This document shows positions 1 through 11,714 of a stretch of 64,000 bases of DNA, one piece after another. The stretch is from Oscheius dolichura (Eukaryota; Nematoda; Chromadorea; Rhabditida; Rhabditidae), in the NCBI GenBank assembly GCA_932521035.1, contig OW051497.1, positions 9,610,001 to 9,674,000 on the forward strand, written 5' to 3'. A program made the position numbers and the translations under genes. How positions within the stretch are numbered: the stretch's first letter is position 1; each line of letters opens with the position of its first letter. The notes beneath the pieces are model-generated. The model saw only the letters and a program-made list of their open reading frames with translations. It did no database searches and was not told where the DNA came from.

Positions 1-1143
1 TGGTAGAAATTCCGATTGCCCGCAAAGGTGGAATGAAACAGAACCTCGCTACTATGGATAGGGCAGCGGAGGTTCGTCTGCAGTAGTATGGATCGCCGTG
101 TCTTTTACAGTTAACGAATTTATTGTTTATTGTGTTGAGGTTGCCCACAGAACTACAACGCTAAAATTTTATTGAAAAAGTTATAGGCAAATGTCTTGAT
201 ACCCTAACATTTGGGCTAATAATAACCCATCTAATTGAATCATCTACGCTCATAGAGGGGCATTTTACGACCGGCTGATAGCTCGGTACACCTGCAGTAT
301 CCCCTCGGCTGACCCAAATAATTGGCAGCTGAGAGCCATCAAGATTCCGTAGCCACTGTTGATGTATTACAGCATCTATCTGTGAAGTGGGCAATTAGAT
401 CATCTAATGAGAGAGAGACTAATCCCCCGTAAAAGTTTGGTGTTAGTCCATCATTGTGTCGTTATGCGTTGAGGCCTTGTTACACCCTCGTCGGCACCCT
501 AATTGTAAATCAACGGACTCTATTGTGGCTCCATAAAAATATCAATCGTCTCGGCTGACCTTTGCTATTAGACACCTCCTTCGAGAATCTTACCATATGG
601 CCGCGCTTGTAAATCCTCACTGCACAATATTGTTCTTACACTGACAGAGAAGGTGCTATTAATTTATTTTCTTCACGAAAAGTATTTCTGTACAAATAAA
701 TTGGACTAGGACTACGACGAAATAGGAGAAGGATAGTCCCTTCAAACATCGTGATAAACCACGCACATTCCATAAAAGTTTGTCGTTACCCTACAAAATG
801 GGAGACAAAAAACGAAGCTTAATTAGGTAGAGACAGCAATGACATAGGGCGAGACGCCGACTTTTTACTAAAGCAACGGCCACCGCGAAAAGAATGCTAA
901 AACAGGAAAACGGAAATGAACACAGAGACGAGAGAGATTAGAAGGGGAACCCTGAGAAAAGCGATAGGAAGAGGATTAAACTACTTAAGGAGAGGACAAC
1001 ACACGACACGTAATAAGCAACAACAGCGGGAAGGGGGGATATGGACAGGAGAACAGTGAAGGGAACAGTCTCAGCAAATAGTTTAAATTCTCTATGGTTC
1101 TATAATGACACAGATAAGTGACAGCCGAGGAGACGGGGGCTAT
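1..1143. other. non-coding flank, 3' side of vab-15
   Basis: No reading frame here has worm-like exon boundaries or a recognisable domain. The stretch lies downstream of the minus-strand homeobox gene and probably holds its 3' UTR near the right end. I see nothing else I can support. Confidence 0.5.
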
Positions 1144-3064
1144 TTACCACTGGGGATAGTTAAAACCAAGAAAGGCTGATTTATTCGGATCTTGGGCGGC
1201 TACAGCAGCCGCGGCTATGGCACTAGCTTGGGCAAATTTCACCTTCTCAACTTCGGCTTCCTGTAGTCTCTTTGATTTGGCCCGACGATTCTGCAAAAAT
1301 ATTTTAATGGTCTCATTACCCTTGACTTTAGGGACAGGTGTCCCTTAAGAATTTCACCTTCACCACCACCGCATTTTGTGGGGGAGAAAACGATCCCAGC
1401 AGGGGGTCATTTTTTCGCCATTTATCACTTGATTAGCTATTGCCAAACTATCAAATTCGCTTGATGTCTACCGCGCCCCTTTTTTTGTAATTGTGTTGTT
1501 TTAAAGTTGAAAGATTGCGTTGTTGGAGATAGACAAGATGCCAGGACTTCAATTCAAAGAGGTACTTAGGCGCCACAGTAAATCAGCCTGGTTGCAGATG
1601 TGTGAGAGACTATGTGACAATGAGGAATGACCGGATTATTGCTGGCGCGTGGAGTAAAAAAACGATTAGTGCATCATTACAATAGCGTTAATCCGGTGAC
1701 CGTATCGTTTGCTGGAAACAATGAGAACGGGGCAACTACTTGATGGATTGCTCTGGGCTCTATTGCTCCCGTTTCATCTTAATTTGTATGGTTCCTACGG
1801 CAAACGGAACTATAAAAATTTAAGGACGGTGCATTAACTAAAGGCCCTACAGTTTTAAATCGTCCCCTTCCTTCCCGCCCTTATGCATCCCCCTGCCGAA
1901 ATCGAAAAGCAATGGCCATTAGCGGTACTGTTGCCCATCTGGAGAAGACTCTCGACCGGAACCAGTGCTAGCTAGACGAGCGGTGATCTTTACGTAATTA
2001 TTGTTTGAAGGTCAATTATGTGAGGAATCGCTATCATCTGCCACGGCGGGCGCGAAATTCGAGACAAAGCCATCTCCTTGAGGGTACTGTAGCAGCTGCC
2101 TCTCGCACTCTCTCCCCCTTTCCTCCTCCGAAATCACGCGAGTCATTCCATCACATATGTTGATCTTTCATTATGATTATAAGCGCAAATTAATGACTTC
2201 GCCAAATTTCAAGTTCCAGACAAATTTTTCTCCAAGCTTTTGGAGGTCGAAAACAATTGGTGAATGGCTAATGTTCTTTGACAGTATCCCTAAGATCGTA
2301 AAAGAGTTGCGCTTAGGCGCGTGCCGAGATGATATCTCTGTATCACGATACGCTCCGTTATAATTACAGTCTTCAAAGAGTTATGATCTTCACACGCCAC
2401 TCTATCCAACCCGCCACAAGGACTCCAATCCAATTAACGCACCTGAAACCATATCTTGACTTGTGTCTCCGTCAGCTGCAGGGAGGCGCTGAATTCCGCC
2501 CTTTCTGCTATGCTCAGGTATTGTTTGTGCTGGAACTTCTTCTCCAGGGAAAGCAATTGTTGGGTACTGAAGGGAGTCCTCGGTTTTCTGTTGTTCTTGT
2601 GTTTTCGCAGCATGCATTTATTCAAGCCCATTTGCAATTTTGCTTCGTCAGACGCTGCAAAATCTTTTTATTTCTATCTGGAATCTTTTCTTACTCGGTG
2701 TGTCGCAATTAGATCCAGGACCGGCGTTCATCCAACTCATCTGGGGAGGAAGGGACTGTGGTGAGGAACCGGAAGATTCGGGAGAGCTTTCAGGGATGGG
2801 GATAGATAATCTGAAGGAGATGAGTAGGCTCTGTCAATAGATTGCCATGACTAACCGGGATTGTCCGAAAAAAAATAGGGAAGAGGGGTCAAAGGGACTC
2901 CCAAATTTGATTGGATACGGAGCAATGGGCAGTATTCGACTGTCCGGAGGGGTTATAGGGGAGATTGGGGCAATTGGAGTCGGTTTCGCAACTTCTATCT
3001 TCGGCTCGAGTAATTTATCCACACTGAACATTGTCACTCGTTTTCCTGCTTCCATAGATACCAT
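1144..3064 (-). CDS. vab-15: Msx-class homeodomain transcription factor
   Basis: Nuclear DNA-binding transcription factor of the Msx class; the C. elegans member VAB-15 acts in touch-neuron and epidermal development. Four exons fit in phase: 3064-2856, 2810-2695, 2654-2443 and 1290-1144, giving 227 residues. The N-terminus carries a short FSVDKLLE motif typical of the class. A Ser/Pro-rich linker follows, then the homeodomain at about residues 119-178 with RKPRTPF at its start, [11 protein letters not shown] in helices 1-2 and QVKIWFQ-NRRAK in helix 3. The tail is alanine-rich and ends NYPQW. The last intron (2442-1291, 1152 bases) cuts helix 3 between WFQ and NRR. The ATG at 3064 is the first in frame; another lies three codons on. 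Family assignment is strong; orthology to vab-15 itself is inferred from the Msx signature. Confidence 0.9.
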
Positions 3065-6000
3065 CTGAAGTCTGTTTCTATTATTACGAAATGATACATG
3101 GGAAAGGGATAGAGAGTCAAGGACAAAGAGGGATGAATTGAAGACGAGCTAAAATCATCTCAGGGAAATGACGAGAGCGGGAGGCGAGAAACCGGAAAAA
3201 CTGTAATTTGAGAGTGTCGGCGTGTCCCTCTGAATTGTAAGTAATCTGCCTCTCAGAGGCGCCAGCAATCATGCAATTTGAGAAATCACCGGAGGTTTCG
3301 ATATTGCCTTGGCAAACACACGCACACAATGCGTTATACCGTAATGGTCTCTATGGCCAGCTGCTCATCTCCGACTGGAGATTGTTTCCTATTTATCGCC
3401 TTATTTGGCTAATCTAATTGGGAGAAAGTCGGTCTTTTCTTGTCCCATATTATCCATAAATAGGCAGAAAAACGGAAGTGATAGGAAAACATAGGCCATG
3501 TCGCATGTTAGCTAAACCTCAGAATAGAATTGAACTTTTCTATCCTTCTCTACCCGGGTATAGCGACAAAATTGAATAAGAATGAAAGCGTATGGGGGCG
3601 AACAGCTCACAAATGGTAATGGCTGCCGTTGGGAAAAGTCATAATTTTAGGGGGGAACAATTATCTCAAATTAAGAGAGAGCTCTCCCAGGCGAGTCATA
3701 AGAGAGGCTAACTATTTGGAGCTGGCTAGGAATGAGCTCAACCGAAGAATAGGTCGAAGCAGCTATGGGAAAGCAATTTCTCAGCTCAATTGGTCAGGAA
3801 AGAGTATTCTTTTAAGGGAACAGTGACAAGAATTAGTCATTTTATCATGTTATTGGAGAAGAATTTTTGGAGGAGATGCCAAAATCATGCGGTCATGGGG
3901 CAGATGTGAGTAGGAGGCTGTAACATTACTGTTTTATCTCGGGAACAAGTTGTGTAAAATAGATCAAAGAGGATCAAGGTAAAGTTAACAAGAATTAACA
4001 GTAATAAAATGAATCCGTGCTAAAATTCCGTAAGATAGCGATGAGAGAATGGGCGGCATTGCGTGCGCCTTCCCCTGGCTCCGCCTCCCCTTCAGCACTC
4101 TCTCCAACATATACGGTAGATTTGAAAGAGGCGAACCGGTTGACCTTAAATTAATTAGCCTTGATTCATAATAGCGTCTGTTCGTTTACTTTAAAAAGAG
4201 TCAATGTAAGTCGCCAGAGAGAAGAAGAGAGGCTAAATTTAAGCGGCGTAAGGTCTGTCTGCAGGGGGTGGGTTGTTGCGGTCACACCTGTTCGAACAAC
4301 CATGTCACTGTGTTTTGGGGTAGAACTCTTTCCGTAAAGTTTTAGCTAACAGATATTTCAAAGGATCAAACGTATTGTTTTTAGCCCTGCTCACGTTAAA
4401 ACTACAGAAAGGGAGCGAGAAATTGCCTCCAAAATGTAAATAGTCAGGATTCAAAATGAAGCAGATTTATTTTCCTCCGCCTCAACAAGGTACCGTACCC
4501 TCTCGTAAACTTAAACGGCGTTAATTACTTAACAATTGCCATTAAGGCAAGTAATTATGCCCTGTTTACGTTAAGCAGGGAGCCTTCTTTGATTAAAGTC
4601 ATTTCTCTCCAATCATCTACTCAATTTGGGAGCTAAGAGAAGGTGCCACCCTCACTAAAAACTTTAGTCATTCCCAAAGAAGAGCAGCCCAATAATCGCT
4701 ATCAAAGGCGGCAAGAGATTACTACCGGCAACGAATAAGAGCCTGTCCCACCGGCATAGCCTCTTTTTTGTTTTCGGCTCGTTGCCGCTCTCTCTGGCGA
4801 GAGTGAGTGACAGACGCTAATTTTGACGAATCATACCGCAACGTAGCCGCAGGTTACGTGTTCAATTGAGAAAGTGTGAAAACTGTGTGGTTAAATGGGG
4901 AAACTGAAAGACACACGGATGGGCTGATAGGACCTCCGCGCGTAGATTTATATGGCGCCAAGGAGGTGCCATTGCGCAATCATTTGAACCCTAATTTTGT
5001 TGCTAATAGAGACCACCTGATGAGGGACAATCCCTTTTCTCAAAATATGCTTAAAATGATGTCAGAAACTACTGCTCTACGGGAAGATGGTCTCGAGTAG
5101 AATGCTGCCGGGTACGATTCACACAGAGGGGACTAGGTAGTCTCTTTAAAACTTGTAGAGTTGAGCTCTAACCTCCTATAGTATCTTAAAAGACGAGAAG
5201 GTTCTATTTTGAGTACTTAGTTAATCATATTACAGTATACTAGTGGATCAAGGCTTAATTTAAGTCATAATAGGGCTCTTTATCTTCCAGGTTTTGATTA
5301 ACCACTAAAGGAAATACACCATTCAGTCATTCCCCGTTTTCTTTCCTATTACTTCCAAAAATGAGACCGCTACTGAAATAGATGAGGCCATTAACATATC
5401 CAATCTCGGCTGTTCCGGTAGCCGCCTTAGCGCCCTCCCTCAGATTGAGCCGAATCATTAGCATATTACTCAATGAGTCTTTTTTTCGCGGATCACATCA
5501 ATAAGAACAGTGCCGGATTAGAAGAATAGCCTAACGACTATGGGAAAATCGTCTCTTTCCCCGGCTCCCTACACTACGGACCACCCACAATCTGTCATGT
5601 TCTTTTACGAGCCCGAAGAGTCGGGCAAGAGAGTACGACCTGTCGGAGGTGCTGTGGCAATAAGAAGCGACAGTTGCGCACTTTAAAGAGCTTGGAATGA
5701 GTTATGGTGAATTAAGCTCCCAGCCTCGTTGGGAGAGGGCCAATTGTCGACAGGAAATGAAGAGCACGATTAGCTACTTTGATCAGGACACAAAGAAAGG
5801 ACGAGTGCAACTCAGGGAAGTAGCCGGAAATGAGAGTGTTAATTTTGTGATTAGTGTCAGGAATTGAGAGGGTTAGTTCCTTCTTCAATACTACACAGTG
5901 ACCGTATTCTCTGCTATGTTTAAACAAATTAAACGGAGCTGGGCTGTGAAACCAGGTGCGGTGTTTAGATGACATTTTGTGTTTTCTGATGGGTACCAAA

Positions 6001-7978
6001 GCATGGTGATCTTACACAAAAGATTAACTTGTGAATGACGCTTTAGATTTGACACCCGCCCGGGCATTAAACAAACTTTAAACTGAATCTGATCAATTGC
6101 TCGTTGTCTGTGTATCGAGAAGCAATTTGCGATGGAGATGCATTTGTCATGGAAGAAGGACACGGCTGTGAGTTCGGACAATTTCAAATCCAAACAAATA
6201 TCAATCATTCCAAACAGCTGGTTATCTTGTTTCCACCTCCAGGAGGGTCAGCCACCGCACAGGTGAGGGACAGACAACTCTCCCAGGGGGAACAGCGATA
6301 CGGTAGGGGTAATGCATATTCCAGATGCTTATCTGGACAGAGGATGAGTTCACTGGATGATAGGTAGTCCAGTGTAATTAGCCAACAGCATGGGAAGCGG
6401 AACAATTAAGACTGGGGGACAAGTTGAGCTAACTGACGTAGCTTCATAATCGCGTTTGGGTTAACACCTACAGATTGAAATTTTGATTTGAATTATTCTT
6501 GTAATTACTGACGTTGTGGTGCAAGCGTGTTCCGCATTGGATATTAATATTATTAACAAGTGGTAACGTAAAAATGGATCAGAGCATGTGCGTGTTATTC
6601 CTAGGCTTCTTTCCTGGGCTCTAGATACTTTGACTCTTGATTCTCCACATGGGTTTCCTTTCCCCCACGGGCTCGCTACGCAATATCTACCGCCCCTAAT
6701 AGTACATTCTCCTTCTTTTCCCTGTGATCCCCAATTAAGCGGAGTCATGCCACGCGGTTTCTTGTTTTAGCTTGAACCAGAATTAATATAAGACTTTGAC
6801 GTCTAGACAACCACTCATTAACTCCCTTCATTAAAAGGTGTCATCCCCATGTCACGGCGGCTAATTAGGGGCACCTGGTAGGTGGGATGAGCTGATCAGA
6901 TCACGCTGTTAACAAGGAACTCCGGATAAAGAGCGTTGTGGAGAGGAGGGGTTGACGTCTTTCGACATATTCCACATAGCGAGGTCTAAAATACAGCTAG
7001 GAGCAAATGAAGGGTTGAAGAAGATCACATGTTGTACAATTTAATGAGTTTGTTCTATTCTACGAAGAGGAGAAAGAAATGCTCAAAGTTTTATTCCGTT
7101 CGGTTCTTCCACATGTCAGCTTACATTTAAAGGCCAGGTTTCATAAACCGCAGAGCAGAAGATGAATATATGACTATTTCTGGTATGAGCCTCTTGAACA
7201 CCTTGGTATACTGTCAGTTTAGAAATAGTTTGATTTTTGAAGATATGGTACCATTGTTCGCAACAAGCCCTTTTCAATGATGTCACTGCTTTAAAGATGT
7301 TCAAAAGAAACAGCTATGAATAGCTTAAATTTCTCGACAACAATCCACAATCCCCCTATTTTATTTCCCCGCCAATAACATGTGTTATCACTATTTTAGT
7401 GGTAAACTACACAGTGATTAATTTATTATTGCAGTCTGAGGCATGCCGCCGTATGACAGAGGTCATTCTCCTTTCAAAGAACTCGGTTGTACACATTCCC
7501 ATACGGCGTGAATCATATTGAGAGTGTATCCATCTACTGGGAAATCAGGTATAGCCCCAGTAGCTTTTTTTCCGGCCCCGGAAATGCACTCTTCTTCTGC
7601 CAGTGGACAATTAATAAACGAGGCAGCCGGTGGTGTCAGTTGTGATATTTCTTCGGGTCTAATGGTGAGCGCTAATTGCTCGCCGCTAAACTAACACAAG
7701 CGAACAACTGTCGACGCTGATAACAACGCGACAATGTATCATTGGACAACTCCACGACTGCCAAGAGTGCCCGATTGAAAGAGATGGAAGAGGGGATGTG
7801 GCTCTATTGTGTCCACTTGAAAAACAATTCATTTCTGACCAAATAAATAGGCATATTTATATTTGATATTTAAAGTATGATAGAAAGCCACCCATGGAAG
7901 CCGGCTGCAGTCAGGAGACTGCAGAAGGAGTTTTGACAAAAGCACAAATCCGTAATTTGGGAAATTGAGAGAGAAGAG
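3065..7978. other. gene-free 4.9 kb upstream of vab-15
   Basis: I found no open frame with convincing splice sites or domain similarity. The longest frames (about 90-105 codons near 5.7-6.4 kb) overlap each other on both strands and have no recognisable motif. Its position 5' of a developmental transcription factor makes it a likely place for vab-15 enhancers, but no specific site can be named from sequence alone. Confidence 0.5.
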
Positions 7979-10900
7979 CTAAAGGAATGCAACACCCGCT
8001 TGTTCGTCTTCATCATCACTGGAGTTCAGGTCATCTTGGCTGGGAATGAGGACTTCGCGATCGTAGTGATCCCCTTCTTCGATGTCCGACTCATCAGAAG
8101 ATGTACTATAAGAGTTTACTGTCTACCGTTTCAATCTCGTATCCTTACCTTGATCGGATGAAAGAAGTAGAAGACTGTACCAACTGGTTAGCCACATTGA
8201 GCAAAGGATTGGCTGCCTCTAACGCAGTCATCGAGCAGTACCTAATCTTCCATATTATCCTTCGTCTTTCTCTAAAGTTACCGTCTCTTCATAGAGTCAT
8301 TAACCCGTTCCATTCCAATAATCTGCATAGTGGATGAAGACGTCAGCGCGCTATAATCAGAATTATCTAGATTCCCCTACAGTATACCTTCTGCCTTCAT
8401 CGGGAACCTTCATCCTCTCCGATAACAAAGAAGCATTGATGTTCAAGCTGGTTCTACTGACAAATTGTAGCGACTGAAATGGACGATGACAGAACGAATT
8501 AGTCCCCTACTTTGACGAGCTGATTCATGAAGACTGATCGTTCTTTTGTAGGCATCTTGTTGGTCTCAACTTCTTCAGAACTACTCCCAGCGAATGTATC
8601 TAAAGTCATGAAATCTTATTTGTCCTCGTACGTATTGTTTTGCTTATCAGTAATTCTTGCAAAATGTACCTGGTTCGTCATCAATTGTGTTCAACACAGC
8701 TCTGATCTCTCCGGACTCGACACCAGTGGACAATGTTCGGATGGTAACGTCGTTGTTTTGAGTAGAGTTCGAAATAGACTTCAGGTGTTGAACAGCAGAG
8801 AAGAGAGGAGACGTTTCGCTGTAGGAAACGCTGATCTTCTGTGTATCGTCGCCCCTGAATACAGTAACAGTTTATAGGGCATGTGTTTCTCTTACGTTCT
8901 CCTCTTGACGCTTGTCACTGTCCTCGAGTCCATTCTCATAATCGGTCGTGGTTTGCAGCATATCCTCGCGTATACATCATTTATTGCCAGTCTATATCCA
9001 ACGATCTAATTCTCTATTACGCCCTCTTACTTCAATTGTGCCCGCATTTCCTTATTGAGCGTAAAATAGATAATAGGATTGATCATATGTGTGAATGAAT
9101 AACAAATACTGTTGAAAATAATAGCAGCTGTCGAGTTGAAGTACCGCGTGTAGTAGGATACGTAATATACCGTCATGTATGCATAGAATATCAAGGCTAC
9201 CACAGTTATCTGAAAACGAAATTAGACTTCAGCATTCGCCGAACAGTGTGGGTGTCCGCTAAACTGTACTTTAGATAATAAAAGCGCTGCCAGCATTTAT
9301 GAATTTGGCACAATGGTCCTGTCATCAGAGAAAGCCGTAGGTGTCCCACGTGGGACCAAAACATGGGCAGACCTCGTGTAACTTCTTTAATTTAACGGTA
9401 ATAAGCGAACTAACGGCTAAACAAAGCAGCGGCCGTCGTTTTGGAATTGTACTCGAACTTGTTATTACAGTGCTTTGAGCAGGCTTTTGTAGATAATAAG
9501 CAGCAAAAGTAATACGGTCTTTTCTGTGTTTTTTAGGTAAACAGTACCTGAAGGAGGATCCTCTGCTGTTGCCGATTAGCCCGCCTCGCGGCCATCTCCC
9601 TAACATCCGTCGAGATCTGCTTGGTTCCCATTTTCATAGACATCTCCAATAACATAGTACTAGCTCTGAACAAATTTCATTAGACTGCTCAATCCCTGCA
9701 ACCACTAATAGCATGCATGTATCCTCATTATAAGCGTAGGTTAGAGTGAACTTATGAAACAATCCGTGGAATTCTAGCAATTCCTTCTCTATGTGGTCTT
9801 AATCTTTCTTTTTTTGTAAATCTCTAGTCAACGGACTGTGATTAGAAGAGAATAGGATGACATGCAACGTGCAGTGATGCTAGAGAGATAGAATTATGTG
9901 AGGAAAAATGTTGCGGCAGCTGAAGTAAGTCAACATTCATGCAACTATAGAAACTCATGGCTAACACTATTCTAGACGGCGACGAAATTGTCGAATGAAA
10001 CCTAAAAGCCATGGTAAAGTCTCAGCCGTCTCGCTCAGATCAGAATATTGAAAAGTCTCAATCCATTCCCAATTTCAATCCCGTGCTTTGAGGTTAGAAG
10101 TCATGGACAAAGACCACCAAAACAGCCTGACAGGTGTGCCCAAAAGTTAATAAAATATAGAGACAATCTTTCTCAAAATTAAATTGTCATGCTTCACCTC
10201 TTTGCCTGCTGTAGAATCCGGAACGATCTTAGAAGTCGGCTACAAATAAATACCCACATTGACCCCAAAAAAGAAAAAGGAACTCTGATGGTGCAAAAGG
10301 GATAGAGAAGAAGGTTTCAAAGAAAAAAAACTTGGTTCCAAAAAAGAACATGCTCTTTGCAAATTGCAAAATGGGCAAAAAATGTGGTAGAAGTTTATAA
10401 TGATAGCAAAGAATAAAAAAGAGGGAAGACAAACCTCTGCCACTGGGAGCGCGGCATCTTGATAATGGAACTGCTGGTCTCTGAGCCATTCTTCCCGCTC
10501 TTCTGCGATCCGTGCCTGGAATATTACCACTGCAAAGTCCGTGCAAAGGATAAGACACACAAAAATTGGTGTAATTTGAATGTCAAAGAAGCGGTTGTTT
10601 TTCGTTTAAATGGAACAGGACTCACTGTCTCAGGGCCACTTTTCTCTTATGCCTCTTGTAGAGCTGGTATAATGTGATCGGGTTACTTATTGTCAAGACG
10701 GCTATGGTGATAATTTCCACAGGCGTATACACTAACACGTAGTAATTAAATGCGCTGGCATCTGAATAAAAAATGGTCGGATTAGTTTAATTTAGAGGGG
10801 GAGCTTCCGCTTGACACGTATGGTGACGAGGAGGACGCGCAACTAAGGAGGAACAGACCGCAGGCTTATTTTGATGTTTGTGGAGGATACCCTCAACCGA

Positions 10901-11714
10901 TTAGTTTGCAGAAAGTACGATTATGAAGCCCTGTCCGTTAGCTTACTATGGGCACATCATCAGGGGACTTGCCGCTGCTGCAGTATCAGGAGGAGAGCCG
11001 TTTAATGACCTGGCTTGACGAACCTGTTTCTTTATATCCAAAACTATAATATCCTTGCGGCTTTAAAGGACGGATCATGCAACACACTTTAGTATAGAAA
11101 AATACTACATTAGTAGTGAGGAATATCACCCAACAGGCTAATCTAAAATGTGTTGTCAGTACCGGCTTTCTATTGTTCCCTACGTGTATTTTCGTATCCT
11201 CGGAATAGTGACAATTGTGTTATACTTGCCATAGAGACCGATGGCAATCAATCGGTCAATGCAGATTGCCGCCATATGCCTATAAAACAATTGGACTCTC
11301 ATCCCTCTGTGTGATGTTAGATTACGTGAGTGTTATGGCCCATGCTGTCCAGTCAACTATGTTGAATATTCGAATTCCGAGTTCTGGGATATGTATCCGT
11401 CGAAGTATTATCGGCGGATAGAAGTAACACGTCGTTACTATCCCGTGTAACACATCGGCTATTGCCAAGCTCAACATCAGAATGAAACTGAAACCGGAAG
11501 AATTAGGTTCAAGAGCAACATTCACGTGGTTCACTTACCTAGCTCGATGTAAATATTTGTTTCTAAGTAGCACTACAATGATGGAAAGGTTGCCTAGAAT
11601 GGCAAATATGCCAAGTGATTGAAGTGGAATAAAAACTAAAATGTCTTGAAGCGATGGACCAGCTGGTTTTGGTGATTCATCCATTGTACCCGTTGTTGTT
11701 GAATAATATTCCAT
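7979..11714 (-). CDS. rhodopsin-family G-protein-coupled receptor, orphan
   Basis: Seven-transmembrane class A receptor predicted to sit in the plasma membrane and signal through a G protein; the ligand is not deducible. Fifteen exons join in perfect phase (11714-11539, 11487-11326, 11279-11226, 11142-11024, 10761-10626, 10515-10435, 9665-9548, 9209-9031, 8991-8896, 8854-8670, 8599-8511, 8473-8381, 8322-8282, 8241-8149, 8105-7979), giving 582 residues. Visible landmarks are GN in TM1, LAIAD in TM2, CIDRLIAI at the end of TM3 (in place of DRY) and NPIIYF in TM7. The short N-terminus lacks a signal peptide. Loop 3 is long and rich in Ser, Gln and Arg. The C-tail of about 240 residues is unusually long and ends in strongly acidic, Ser-rich blocks. 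It could be a peptide or amine receptor; I cannot choose. The start is the ATG just before the predicted extracellular N-terminus. Confidence 0.85.

Noticed and set aside
5712-6405. Overlapping frames of 87-105 codons on both strands upstream of vab-15
   Set aside because: They overlap each other, share no motif with known proteins and lack matching donor/acceptor sites.
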